From the NCBI RefSeq assembly GCF_000022085.1, contig NC_011894.1, positions 141,001 to 205,000 of the forward strand: DNA of 64,000 bases, in the 5' to 3' direction. This document shows, piece by piece, positions 50,177 through 58,715 of the stretch. Position 1 is the first letter of the stretch. Each line of letters opens with the position of its first letter. This stretch comes from Methylobacterium nodulans ORS 2060. Lineage in GTDB: Bacteria; Pseudomonadota; Alphaproteobacteria; Rhizobiales; Beijerinckiaceae. Under the pieces are notes generated by a model. That model had not been told where the DNA came from. It worked only from the letters and a program-made list of their open reading frames with translations, and searched no databases. Made by a program: the position numbers and the translations under genes.

Positions 50177-50841
50177 TCCGTCCCTTCCTGGCGGTGCTCC
50201 TGCGCGACCTGCGGCTGGCCGGCCGCATCGGCGGCTCGGGCGCGCTCTCGCTCGTCTTCTTCCTGATGATCGTGGTGCTGGTGCCTTTCGCCCTCGGGCC
50301 CGACCTCAACCTCCTGTCGCGGATCGGCCCGGCGATCCTCTGGCTCGCCGCCGTGCTCGCCACCCTGATCGGGCTCGACCGCCTGTTCCAGGCCGACGAG
50401 GAGGACGGCTCCCTCGACCTCCTCACCGGGGCCCCCGTGCCGCTCGAACTCGTGGTCCTGGCCAAGGCCCTCGCCCATTGGCTGACCACGGGCCTGCCGC
50501 TCGCGCTCGCCGCCCCGCTCTTCGGGCTCCTCGTCGCCCTCACGCCGAGCGCGATGGCGGCGACGAGCCTGACGCTCCTCGTCGGCACGCCCGCGCTCAC
50601 CTTCATCGGAGCGGTCGGCGCAGCGCTCACGGCGTCGATCCGCCGCGGCGGGCTGATCCTCGCCGTGGTGGTGCTGCCCCTGATGATCCCGACCCTGATC
50701 TTCGGGGTCTCGGCGGCGGATTCCGCCACCGGCGGCACCGTGCCCTTCGCGACGCCGCTCGGGATCCTGGGCGCGCTCAGCCTCGTCGCCGGCGTCGTGG
50801 GGACGCTCGGCGCCGCGGCAGCCCTGCGCTGGAGCGAGTGA
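50173..50841 (+). CDS. ccmB: Heme exporter permease CcmB
   Basis: 222 residues with six hydrophobic segments. LDRLFQADEEDGSLDLL and LVVLAKALAHWLTTGLPL are the CcmB signatures. It is the membrane partner of CcmA, with which it overlaps. Unlike most ccm operons, the next gene (DUF1328) is on the other strand, so ccmA-ccmB and ccmC-ccmD-ccmG are probably separate transcripts. Confidence 0.95.
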   Translation: MIRPFLAVLLRDLRLAGRIGGSGALSLVFFLMIVVLVPFALGPDLNLLSRIGPAILWLAAVLATLIGLDRLFQADEEDGSLDLLTGAPVPLELVVLAKALAHWLTTGLPLALAAPLFGLLVALTPSAMAATSLTLLVGTPALTFIGAVGAALTASIRRGGLILAVVVLPLMIPTLIFGVSAADSATGGTVPFATPLGILGALSLVAGVVGTLGAAAALRWSE

Positions 50842-50850
50842 TCCGGAGGC

Positions 50851-51024
50851 TCAGAACACCGCCTGCCCGACCGCGAAGGCGAAGATCACGATCACGACCG
50901 CGATGGCGAGGAAGAGGCCGAACAGCAGGCGGGCGATGCCGCGGGCGCCCGCCGCCACGTTGGTGAAGCCGAGCGCGCCCGCGACGAGCGAGATCACGAA
51001 GAAGATGAGGGCCCATTTCAGCAT
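50851..51024 (-). CDS. DUF1328 (YtjA-like) small membrane protein
   Basis: 57 residues: [20 protein letters not shown], then [20 protein letters not shown] and a second hydrophobic stretch ending in VGQAVF. Two membrane helices and the FTNVAAGA turn are typical of DUF1328. It is too short for many gene finders. It is transcribed against the ccm genes and lies exactly between ccmB and ccmC. Its function is unknown; relatives respond to envelope or osmotic stress in some bacteria, which I do not claim here. Confidence 0.85.
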   Translation of the reverse strand: MLKWALIFFVISLVAGALGFTNVAAGARGIARLLFGLFLAIAVVIVIFAFAVGQAVF

Positions 51025-51139
51025 GTCGGCGAACCTTGACCTTGAACCCGCACCTTAACGAAGCGCGGCCGCCTGCGTTCCGGCGCTGCGCCCATCGTCC
51101 GCATTGCCGGACCCATCGGCCGCGGGGTAGACCGCCGCC

Positions 51140-51904
51140 ATGGCACAAGGCCTCTTCACCCGGCTGGCCCAGCCGAGCCACTTCCTGCGCTGGTCGGGCG
51201 CCGCCCTGCCCTGGATCTCCGGGCTCGCGGCCCTGCTTCTGGCCGCCGGCCTCTATCTCTCCGTCTTCGTCGCGCCCGCGGATTATCAGCAGGGCGAGAC
51301 GGTGCGGATCATGTTCATCCACGTCCCGGCGGCGTGGCTGGGGGTGTTCTTCTACGGTGCCATGGCGGTGTCGGCCCTGGGCACGCTCGTCTGGCGCCAC
51401 CCCCTGGCCGACGTGGCGCAGCGCGCCGCCGCGCCCGTGGGCGCCGCCTTCACGCTGATCTGCCTCGTCACCGGCTCGCTCTGGGGCAAGCCGATGTGGG
51501 GCACCTACTGGGTGTGGGACGCGCGCCTGACCTCGATGCTGGTGCTGCTCCTGATCTATTGCGGGCTCCTCGCCCTGTGGCGGACGATCGAGGATCCGGG
51601 CCGGGCGGCCCGCGCCGTCGCCATCCTCACCCTGGTCGGCGCCGTGAACCTGCCGATCATCAAGTTCTCGGTGAACTGGTGGTCGACGCTGCACCAGCCG
51701 GCCTCGATCCTGCGGATGGGCGGCCCGACCATTCATCCCACCATGCTCTACCCGCTGCTGGTGATGATCGCCGCCTTCTCGGTGCTCGGCATCGCGCTGC
51801 ATCTCGCCGCGATGCGCACCGAGATCCTGCGCCGGCGGGTGCGCACGCTCGCGATCCTGGAGGCCGAGCGCCTCGACGGCCTGCCGGCGCCCCAGGCGGC
51901 CTGA
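51140..51904 (+). CDS. ccmC: Heme exporter protein CcmC
   Basis: 254 residues, six membrane helices. The WWD-type heme motif is WGTYWVWDARLTS, and two periplasmic histidines (FIHVPAAW and STLHQPASI) are the usual heme ligands. It loads heme onto CcmE. It is followed by ccmD after 27 bases. CcmE, CcmF and CcmH are not in this window. Confidence 0.96.
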   Translation: MAQGLFTRLAQPSHFLRWSGAALPWISGLAALLLAAGLYLSVFVAPADYQQGETVRIMFIHVPAAWLGVFFYGAMAVSALGTLVWRHPLADVAQRAAAPVGAAFTLICLVTGSLWGKPMWGTYWVWDARLTSMLVLLLIYCGLLALWRTIEDPGRAARAVAILTLVGAVNLPIIKFSVNWWSTLHQPASILRMGGPTIHPTMLYPLLVMIAAFSVLGIALHLAAMRTEILRRRVRTLAILEAERLDGLPAPQAA

Positions 51905-51931
51905 CCCCCTCACGCCACGAACGGACATCCC

Positions 51932-52078
51932 GTGGATTTCGGACCGCACGCCACTTTCATCATCGGAGCCTACGGCTTCACGGCTCTCGTCGTCGGAGCG
52001 ATGATCCTGCACGCGATCCTCGATCATCGCGCCCAGCGGCGCGCCCTCGACCGGCTTCAGGGCGGGAGAGGCGCGTGA
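51932..52078 (+). CDS. ccmD: Heme exporter protein CcmD
   Basis: 48 residues from a GTG: MDFGPHATFIIGAYGFTALV begins a single membrane helix, followed by a basic C-terminal tail (HRAQRRALDRLQ). This is the normal size and pattern of CcmD, which helps release holo-CcmE from CcmC. It overlaps ccmG by four bases (GTGA). It is easy to miss because of its length and GTG start. Confidence 0.92.
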   Translation: MDFGPHATFIIGAYGFTALVVGAMILHAILDHRAQRRALDRLQGGRGA

Positions 52079-52662
52079 GCGCGACAGAGGAGAGCGAGGG
52101 CGCCTCGCCCCGGCGGGGGCTGCTGTTCCTGCTCCCGCTTCTCGTCTTCGCGGCGCTCGCGGGCCTCTTCCTCGGCCGGCTCCTGACCACTGGCTACGAT
52201 CCCTCCGCGGTGCCGTCCGCCCTGATCGGCAAGCCGGTCCCGGCCTTCAGCCTGCCGGCGCTGACGGGCCTGACCGCCGACGGGCAGCCGGTGCCGGGCC
52301 TGTCGAGCGACGATCTCAAGGGCAAGGTCACGGTCCTCAACGTCTGGGCCTCGTGGTGCACGCCCTGCCAAGCCGAGCATCCGATGCTGATGCGCCTCTC
52401 TCAGGACGGCGTGAACCTCGTCGGCATCGACTACAAGGACGCGCCGGAGAACGGCCGCCGCTTCCTCGGGCGGCACGGCAACCCCTTCCGCGCGGTCGGC
52501 ATGGACGAGAGCGGGCGGACGGGCATCGATTTCGGCGTCTACGGCGTGCCGGAAACCTTCGTGATCGGCCCGGACGGTCGCATCCGCGACAAGCTTGTCG
52601 GGATCCTCACACCCGAGAACTATGCGGGCTTCCTGGAGAAGGTGCGCGCGGCCGCGAAGTGA
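52075..52662 (+). CDS. ccmG: Thiol:disulfide interchange protein CcmG/DsbE
   Basis: 195 residues from a GTG overlapping ccmD. One N-terminal membrane anchor (LLFLLPLLVFAALAGLFLG) is followed by a periplasmic thioredoxin fold with Cys95 and Cys98 in NVWASWCTPCQAEHPM. FGVYGVPETFVIGPDG carries the cis-proline loop. It reduces apocytochrome c cysteines for heme attachment. A repeat-2 arm begins 30 bases after the stop. Confidence 0.95.
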   Translation: MSATEESEGASPRRGLLFLLPLLVFAALAGLFLGRLLTTGYDPSAVPSALIGKPVPAFSLPALTGLTADGQPVPGLSSDDLKGKVTVLNVWASWCTPCQAEHPMLMRLSQDGVNLVGIDYKDAPENGRRFLGRHGNPFRAVGMDESGRTGIDFGVYGVPETFVIGPDGRIRDKLVGILTPENYAGFLEKVRAAAK

Positions 52663-52690
52663 GGGCCGGCTGCCCATCCCTGCCTCTCCG

Positions 52691-52820
52691 CTTCCCTTTC
52701 CCGGGCGCATGCAGCGACAGCGGAATGCGACCCGGGAATCCGCACAAGACTTCGCGCAGCGACCGCTGTCCAACAGCGTTCTTGAAAGGCTGAGCCGCTT
52801 CGCGGTGAGTTCTTATGCTG
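52691..52820 (+). repeat. Repeat family 2, copy c, left arm (split by the IS)
   Basis: CCCGGGCGCATGCAGCGACA and GCGGAATGCGACCCGGGAAT lead to GAGCCGCTTCGCGG near the insertion point. The matching right arm (TCCCGGATCTCCTTCCGCTG) is at 54222-54275 on the far side of the IS110 element. Confidence 0.75.
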
Positions 52821-52896
52821 ATGGTGTGGACGGCCCCCCACGGCATCAGTGTGTGCCAGAATGAGGTCGTCAGGATCTCATCCGAGGAGGCCGTCC

Positions 52897-53949
52897 ATGA
52901 GCGAGATTATCCGCATTGGGCTGGATACGTCCAAGTCTGTTTTCCAGCTGCACGGGGTCGATGCGGCCGAGCGGCCGGTGCTGAAGCTGAAGCTGTCGCG
53001 CAGCAAGATGCTGGCCTTCTTCGCCCAGCAGCCGCCCTGCCTGGTGGCGCTGGAAGCCTGCGGGGCCTCGCATCACTGGGCCCGCACCCTGGCCGGGCTG
53101 GGCCACACGGTGCGCCTGATCGCGCCCCAGCACGTCAAGCCCTACGTGCCCGGCTCCAAGACCGACGCGGCCGATGCGGCGGGCCTGTGCGAGGCGGTCA
53201 GCCGGCCGCAGATGCGCTTCGTGCCGGTCAAGACCGCCGAGCAGCAGGCGGCGCTGATGCTCACGGGCCTGCGCGAGCAATGGCTCAAGCGGCGCACCCA
53301 GGTCAGCAACAGCCTGCGCGGGTATGCGGCCGAGTTCGGGCTGGCGGCGCCTCAGGGGCTGGCCCGTCTCGCGGAACTGGTCGCGCGCCTGGCCGAGGAC
53401 CCGCGCGTGCCGGCTCTGGCCCGCCCGCTGTTTGCGGCGCTGTGGGCCGAGTACCAGGAGATCGAGGCCCGGGTGCAGGAGGCCGACCGCCAGCTCAAAG
53501 TGTGGCAGCGGGGCAACGCCAGCTGCCGGCGGCTGAGCGCCGTGCCGGGGATCGGTCCGGTGGGCGCGGCGCTGCTGGTGCTGAAGACGCCGGCCCCCCA
53601 GGCGTTCCGCAGCGGGCGGGACTTTGCGGCCTGGCTGGGGCTGACGCCCAAGGATCACGCGACCGCGGGCAAGCCGCGGCTGGGCGGGATCACGCGGGCG
53701 GGCGACGAGCAACTGCGCAGCGTGCTGGTGGCCGGCGCGATGGCGGTGCTGCGCCAGCTCAAGCCGGAGAGCGCGGGGCTGGCGGGCTGGCTGACGCGGC
53801 TGGTGGCGCGCAAGGCGCGGCGGCTGGTGGCGGTGGCGCTGGCCAACAAGCTGGCGCGGATCGCCTGGCGGCTGTTGGTGAGCGGGGCGAGCTACGACCC
53901 GGCCCGGGCCGGCCCGCCGATGGGAGGGGCGGAGCCGGCCCGGGCCTGA
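52897..53949 (+). CDS. IS110-family transposase (DEDD recombinase)
   Basis: 350 residues. The RuvC-like N-terminal part has RIGLDTSKSVFQLHG (first Asp), LVALEACGASHHWA (Glu) and KTDAADAAGLCEA (Asp). The C-terminal transposase_20 part has LSAVPGIGPVGAALLV (helix-hairpin-helix) and FAAWLGLTPKDHATAGK with the conserved Ser region after it. Full length and uninterrupted, so probably active. IS110 enzymes recombine through an element-encoded guide RNA rather than by sequence-specific ends. Confidence 0.95.
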   Translation: MSEIIRIGLDTSKSVFQLHGVDAAERPVLKLKLSRSKMLAFFAQQPPCLVALEACGASHHWARTLAGLGHTVRLIAPQHVKPYVPGSKTDAADAAGLCEAVSRPQMRFVPVKTAEQQAALMLTGLREQWLKRRTQVSNSLRGYAAEFGLAAPQGLARLAELVARLAEDPRVPALARPLFAALWAEYQEIEARVQEADRQLKVWQRGNASCRRLSAVPGIGPVGAALLVLKTPAPQAFRSGRDFAAWLGLTPKDHATAGKPRLGGITRAGDEQLRSVLVAGAMAVLRQLKPESAGLAGWLTRLVARKARRLVAVALANKLARIAWRLLVSGASYDPARAGPPMGGAEPARA

Positions 53950-54206
53950 CCGGGCCGGTGGCGCGATCAGGAGGGAACCGGGGGCCGGTGAGGCGCCCAT
54001 GAGCTTGCAAGCGGGAGATGGTTGGTCAGCTCGGCTGTCGTGACATGCCTCACTCCGGGGGATCCAAGGGCCGTTCGAGGTCACTGTGCTGATTGGGCGG
54101 CGTGTCGCGCACCACCACCTGGGCCGCGGTCGGCAGAGCCGCACCCGAAGGCCGAACATATGGATGCAACGGCAGAGCCGGACCGGGATTGTCCGCTTGC
54201 GAGAAC
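53950..54206 (+). ncRNA. Candidate bridge/seek RNA region of the IS110 element
   Basis: 257 non-coding bases between the transposase stop and the right inverted repeat. In IS1111-type elements the guide RNA that pairs with donor and target DNA is encoded in this position. Several GC-rich inverted segments are present, but I could not fold it. The call is by position, not by a recognised RNA motif. Confidence 0.45.
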
Positions 54207-54221
54207 GGGCCGTCCACATAT

Positions 54222-54275
54222 GGGTCCCGGATCTCCTTCCGCTGCCGCTGCAGTCATCCGGGAAAGGGAGAGCGG
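54222..54275 (+). repeat. Repeat family 2, copy c, right arm (split by the IS)
   Basis: GGGTCCCGGATCTCCTTCCG, CTGCCGCTGCAGTCATCCGGG and AAAGGGAGAGCGGGC. Continues the palindrome begun at 52691 before the IS110 element. The stop codon of the minus-strand GyrI-like gene is only nine bases beyond it. Confidence 0.7.
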
Positions 54276-54283
54276 GCAATGCC

Positions 54284-54994
54284 CTATTTCGGCAGCGCGT
54301 AGATGTTGACCTCCAGCCCGGTATCGGACGCGCTCTTCAGGTCCGTCAGATATTCCTCCACGAAGGCGTCCTGGACGATGATGCCCTTGGCGTCGAGATA
54401 GGCGGTCACGGTCTCGTAGGTCTGGTCGATCTCGTCGTAGGCGCCCTTGTGCACGAAGCGCAGAGCCTTGCCGCTCGGCGTGCTGCCGAAGCGCAGCTCG
54501 GCCGGAAGGCCGGCCGGCTTCGGATCGGGCACCTGCTCGATCGGGATCATCGCCTCGTACTGGAAGCCGTCGTCATCCGTGCGGGTGAAGACCGCGACCG
54601 GCCGCCCGACCGCCTTGATGCCCGCCTTGGCGAGGTCGGACTCGATGCGGGCGAAGCTGTCGCGCAGGGTCGGCACCGCCGCATCCCACTTGGCATTGCC
54701 CGAGACGATCGCCACGGGCTTGGCCGGCAGCGTGACCTCGTCGACGTCGGAGGGGTCGCCCGGTGCCTGGACGAGGGTCTGGCGCGCCCCGGCGGGCGGC
54801 GGAGCGGGCGGCACCGCCTTCTCGGGCAGCGGCGGCTGCGGGGCCTCGCCGGGCCGGGAGCCCTGTCCCGGATCGGTGGTCGTCGGCAGCGGATTGGCCT
54901 GCGCGGGCGGCTGCTGGGCACGCGGCGCGCCGGGCCCAGCCGCAAGGGCGAGGACGAGGCCGAGCGCGGTCAGCGGGAGACGGGAAACAGTCAC
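54284..54994 (-). CDS. Exported GyrI-like effector-binding-domain protein
   Basis: 236 residues from a GTG at 54994. A signal peptide ([16 protein letters not shown]) and a proline-rich linker of about 60 residues lead to a GyrI/SOUL-like small-molecule-binding domain: [20 protein letters not shown] and [22 protein letters not shown]. Such domains usually act in regulators in the cytoplasm; an exported version may bind heme or another hydrophobic ligand. The stop lies nine bases from a repeat-2 arm. Confidence 0.7.
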
Positions 54995-55164
54995 GGGCGA
55001 GGCGCTCCGGTCGGGATCAGGTTCGGGCCCACGAATCGCGGCGCTCGCGAACGCGCCCGACCGTAATGCGGTTTCGGCGCCCCCGCGAGGCCGGTGCTCG
55101 CATGCACGGCCTTTTGGCGCCATATAGCAGCCGACCTGAACCGAAATCTGCCGAAGCCCCTGCC

Positions 55165-56046
55165 ATGTCCCCTCTCGCGCATCGCCGGTTCCTGAAGATG
55201 AACGGCCTCGGCAACGAGATCGTGGTGCTCGACCTGCGCGGCACGCCCCACATCGTGCAGCCGCAGGAGGCGCGGGCGATCGCGGCCGATCCGCGCTCGC
55301 GCTTCGACCAGTTGATGGTGCTGCACGATCCCGTCACGGCCGGGACCGACGCGGCGTTGCGCATCTACAACACGGACGGCTCGGAATCCGGCGCCTGCGG
55401 CAACGGCACGCGCTGCGTCGCCTGGGCGATGCTGGAGGACCCCGTGATGGGGCGCCCGGCCGAGCGCCTGACCCTTCAGAGCCGGGCGGGGCTTCTCGCC
55501 GTCACGCGCGTCTCGGCCACCGACTTCACCGTCGATATGGGGCCGCCGCGGCTGCGCTGGGACGAGATCCCGCTTGCGGAGCCTTTTCCGGACACGCGGC
55601 GGATCGAGCTGCAGATCGGCCCGATCGACGATCCGATCCTGCATTCGCCCGGGGTCGTCAGCATGGGCAACCCGCACGCGGTGTTCTTCGTCGACCGCGA
55701 CCCGGCGAGCTACGATCTCGCCCGCATCGGCCCGCTGCTCGAAGCCCATCCGATCTTCCCGGAGCGCGCCAACATCTCGGTCGCGCAGGTGCGGGGCCCC
55801 GAGCACATCGTCCTGCGGGTCTGGGAGCGCGGCGCCGGACTCACCCGGGCCTGCGGCTCGGCGGCCTGTGCGGCGCTGGTGGCCGCCGCCCGCCTGCGCC
55901 TCACCGGGCGCCGTGCCGTGGTGACGCTGCCGGGCGGCGATCTCGTCATCGACTGGGGCGAGGACGACCACGTCCGCATGACCGGCCCGACCGAACTCGA
56001 ATGGGAGGGCACGCTCGCGCCGTCCCTGTTCGCCGGGGCCGCCTGA
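55165..56046 (+). CDS. dapF: Diaminopimelate epimerase
   Basis: 293 residues. The two catalytic cysteines are Cys78 ([10 protein letters not shown]) and Cys230 ([12 protein letters not shown]). [17 protein letters not shown] opens the protein and [11 protein letters not shown] is a binding loop. It converts LL- to meso-diaminopimelate for lysine and peptidoglycan. The stop overlaps the ATG of mtaB (TGATG). It is divergent from the GyrI-like gene. Confidence 0.97.
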
Positions 56047-57284
56047 TGCCCGTCGAGGTGCTGAGCTTCGGCTGCCGGCTCAACACGGCCGAGGGCGAGG
56101 TCCTGCGCCGGGCGGCCGAGACCGGACGGCCCGGGGAGGATCTCGTCGTCGTCAACACCTGCGCGGTCACCGCGGAGGCGACGCGGCAGGCACGCAAGGC
56201 GATTCGCGGCGCCGCGCGCCGCACGCCCGGCGCGCGGATCGTGGTGACGGGCTGCGGCGCACAGGTCGAGACCGCGGCCTATGCGGCCATGCCCGAGGTC
56301 GCCGCCATCATCGGCAACCATGCCAAGCTCAGCCCGGCCGCCTGGGCGGATCGCGCCGGAGGGCGGGTCCGCGTCGAGGACATCATGGCCGTGCGGGAGG
56401 CTGCCGCGGCGCCGACGCCCCGGATGCCCGGTCGCACCCGCGCCGTCCTTCCGGTGCAGAACGGCTGCGATCACCGCTGCACCTTCTGCGTAATTCCGTT
56501 CGGGCGGGGCCCTTCGCGCTCTCTGCCGGTGCAGGAGGCCATCGCACAGGCGCGCGCGCTCGTCGAGGACGGCGCCCGGGAGGTGGTTCTCACCGGCGTC
56601 GACCTCACCGCCTACGGGCGGGACCTGCCGGAAGCCCCGAGCCTCGGCGGGCTGGTGAAGGCGATCCTGCGCGCCCTGCCGGACCTCGACCGCCTGCGGC
56701 TCTCCTCCATCGATTCGGTCGAGGCAGATGCGGATCTTCTCGACGCCCTCGCGAGCGAGAGGCGACTGATGCCGCATCTGCACCTCTCGCTGCAGGCAGG
56801 CGACGATCTCATCCTCAAGCGGATGAAGCGCCGTCACGCGCGCGCAGATGCCATCGCCTTCTGCGAGACCGTGCGGCGCCTGCGGCCGGAGATCGTGTTC
56901 GGCGCCGACCTGATCGCCGGCTTTCCGACCGAGACCGAAGCGCAGTTCGGCCGCTCGGTCGCGCTCGTGGAGGAATGCGGGCTCGCGCATCTCCACGTCT
57001 TCCCCTACTCCCCCCGGCCCGAAACCCCGGCCGCCCGGATGCCGCAGCTTCCCGCAGAGATCATCCGCGACCGGGCCGCGCGCCTGCGCGCGGCCGGGGA
57101 AGCGGCGCTCGGCCGCCGCCTCGACCGGGAGGTCGGGCAGGTGCGGGCGGTGCTGGCCGAGCGCGGCGGCATCGGCCGCACCGAAGGGTTCCTGCCCGTC
57201 CGGCTGCCGGATGGCGTCGCGCCCGGGACTTTGCGCGCTGTTGCCATCACGGGGCATGACGGTCGGGTGCTCGCGGCGGCCTGA
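56046..57284 (+). CDS. mtaB: tRNA (N6-threonylcarbamoyl-A37) methylthiotransferase MtaB
   Basis: 412 residues. The N-terminal UPF0004 domain binds one cluster through Cys residues in FGCRLNT, VNTCAVT and VTGCGAQ. The radical SAM cluster motif is CDHRCTFC near residue 142, and the TRAM-like C-terminus follows. FGADLIAGFPTET and HVFPYSPRPETPAA identify the MtaB branch. It adds methylthio to t6A37 of tRNA. The dapF-mtaB pair is common in alphaproteobacteria. Confidence 0.93.
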   Translation: MPVEVLSFGCRLNTAEGEVLRRAAETGRPGEDLVVVNTCAVTAEATRQARKAIRGAARRTPGARIVVTGCGAQVETAAYAAMPEVAAIIGNHAKLSPAAWADRAGGRVRVEDIMAVREAAAAPTPRMPGRTRAVLPVQNGCDHRCTFCVIPFGRGPSRSLPVQEAIAQARALVEDGAREVVLTGVDLTAYGRDLPEAPSLGGLVKAILRALPDLDRLRLSSIDSVEADADLLDALASERRLMPHLHLSLQAGDDLILKRMKRRHARADAIAFCETVRRLRPEIVFGADLIAGFPTETEAQFGRSVALVEECGLAHLHVFPYSPRPETPAARMPQLPAEIIRDRAARLRAAGEAALGRRLDREVGQVRAVLAERGGIGRTEGFLPVRLPDGVAPGTLRAVAITGHDGRVLAAA

Positions 57285-57323
57285 TCCGTCTCCGGACGCT
57301 CGGTCCGGCGACCGGATCACCAA

Positions 57324-57392
57324 GGCGGCGCGGCAACTCACTGTGCTGGTTCCCGGATCTCCTTCCGCTATCGCTGCAGTCGTCCGGGAAAG
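57324..57392 (+). repeat. Repeat family 2, copy d
   Basis: GCGGCAACTCACTGTGCTGG, TTCCCGGATCTCCTTCCGCT and CGCTGCAGTCGTCCGGGAAAG. This copy shows the uninterrupted sequence across the site where the IS110 element entered copy c. It directly abuts the second IS110 gene. Confidence 0.75.
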
Positions 57393-57407
57393 CATCTGTG
57401 TTTGGCG

Positions 57408-58408
57408 TCAAGCCTGTTGGGGCTGATTTGGCGTCCAGAGGCGGTCCTGAGCGATGAGGCTGTTGGCCAGCACGGCGAGCTTGCGGGCCACGGCGATGAT
57501 GGCGCACTTTGGCTTCTTGCCGTTGGCGATCAGGCGTTCGTGGAAGGCTTTCAGGCCGGCGTTGTGGCGGGCGGCCGAGAGCGCCGCGAGGTAGAGGACG
57601 CGGCGCACGGGCGGGCGGCCGCCCCAGATGACCCGCACGCCCTGGCGCGCGCCGGAATCGTCGGCGACCGGCGCCAGGCCCGCCAGCAGGCCGATCTGCC
57701 GGCTGCTGCAGGTGCCCAGCTCGGCCAGGCTGGCCACCAGGGTGGCCGCGATCGTGTCCCCGATCGAGGGGATCGAGACCAGGATGGCATGCCGCCGGGC
57801 CAGTCCGGGATCGGCCGCGATGAGCCGGCGGATCTCGCCGGCAAGGGCCTCGATGTCCGCGGCGATCCTGGCCAGACGGTCCTGGAGCTGGCGGATCAGG
57901 AACGGGCTTGCGGCCGCGGCCAGCTGGTTCTTGAGGGCGGTTTGTTCGGCCACGGCGCTGTCGCGGGCCGCGACCAGTTCCTGGAGCGCTTCGAGCGCGT
58001 CCGAGGCCGGCGGGCGCTGCGGGGGGCCATCACCGCGGCAAACTGCGCCAGCACGCGGGCATCGAGCCGATCGGTCTTGGCCCAGATGCCTTGCGCCTTG
58101 GCGAACATGCGCACCCGAAACGGATCGACGACGGCGACCGGCAGGCCCGAGGCATGCAGGCTGCGGCGGGTCTGGCGGTGCCACTTGCCGGTGGCCTCGA
58201 CCACGACCAGCCCCAGAGCAAAGCGCCCAAGCCAGCGCTTGAGCTGCCGGATGCCGACCTCGGTATTGGCGAACCGCTGGGCTTGGCCGGAGGGGAGGAC
58301 GTGGACGTCGAGCCAGCTCTTGCTGACGTCGATCCCCACGCTAGACTTGCCCGCGGTCTCTTGTTTGGACACTTCCTTGCCTTGCATACGGGACTTGCTC
58401 CCCAGCAT
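57408..58408 (-). pseudogene. IS110-family transposase, frameshifted
   Basis: The N-terminal part (from the ATG at 58408 or 58387) has SSVGIDVSKSWLDVHVLPSG, VVEATGKWHRQ and KTDRLDARVLAQFA. The C-terminal part, in another frame, has ILVSIPSIGDTIAATLVAS and IGLLAGLAPVADDSG. The break is at a run of six Gs (58021-58026); one extra base restores a single protein reading MAPPQRPPAS. It is probably an inactive IS, but a homopolymer sequencing error or slippage cannot be excluded. It is a different IS110 branch from the intact copy. Confidence 0.85.
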
Positions 58409-58715
58409 CTGTTCAGGACAAGAGCCAGAGGGCGGCCGGATCCTGCTTTCCCACGGTGCCAATCCTAGAGGGAGATCGATCCCGGCCGCCCGCGTCGCGG
58501 CCGGTGGCCACCGGCCGCGACGCACCTCACAGCTTGGTGCGCTGGTCGGCCCGTCAAACATGCAAGAGGGAGCCGGAAGAGCGGAGAATCCGGGAAGGGG
58601 CGGAGAACTGTCCCACCTGAGCGAAGCTGCCATCCGCATGGCGCAGCAAGCAACCGGATGTCCGATGAGGCACGGAAGTCGAACCTGACGCGCCGGCCGC
58701 CCACCGCGTCGATGC
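58409..58715. other. Upstream non-coding end of the second IS110 and flanking repeat
   Basis: About 300 bases without a gene. The part nearest the transposase probably belongs to the IS; in IS110-group elements the guide RNA lies at this 5' end. No clear inverted repeat marks the boundary. A repeat-4 copy occupies 58617-58668. Confidence 0.5.
58617..58668 (-). repeat. Repeat family 4, copy b
   Basis: Reverse complement reads CCTCATCGGACATCCGGTTG, CTTGCTGCGCCATGCGGATG, GCAGCTTC, matching 39966-40017 with few differences. Confidence 0.65.

Larger units (their letters stand above)
52825..54218 (+). mobile_element. IS110-family insertion sequence, intact
   Basis: A 12-bp perfect inverted repeat, TGTGGACGGCCC (52825-52836) and GGGCCGTCCACA (54207-54218), brackets one transposase gene and a 257-base non-coding right end. 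Such subterminal repeats and a long 3' non-coding end are features of the IS1111 subgroup. Real ends may lie a few bases outside (ATGG occurs on both sides). The element is inserted in a repeat-2 palindrome. Confidence 0.85.
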
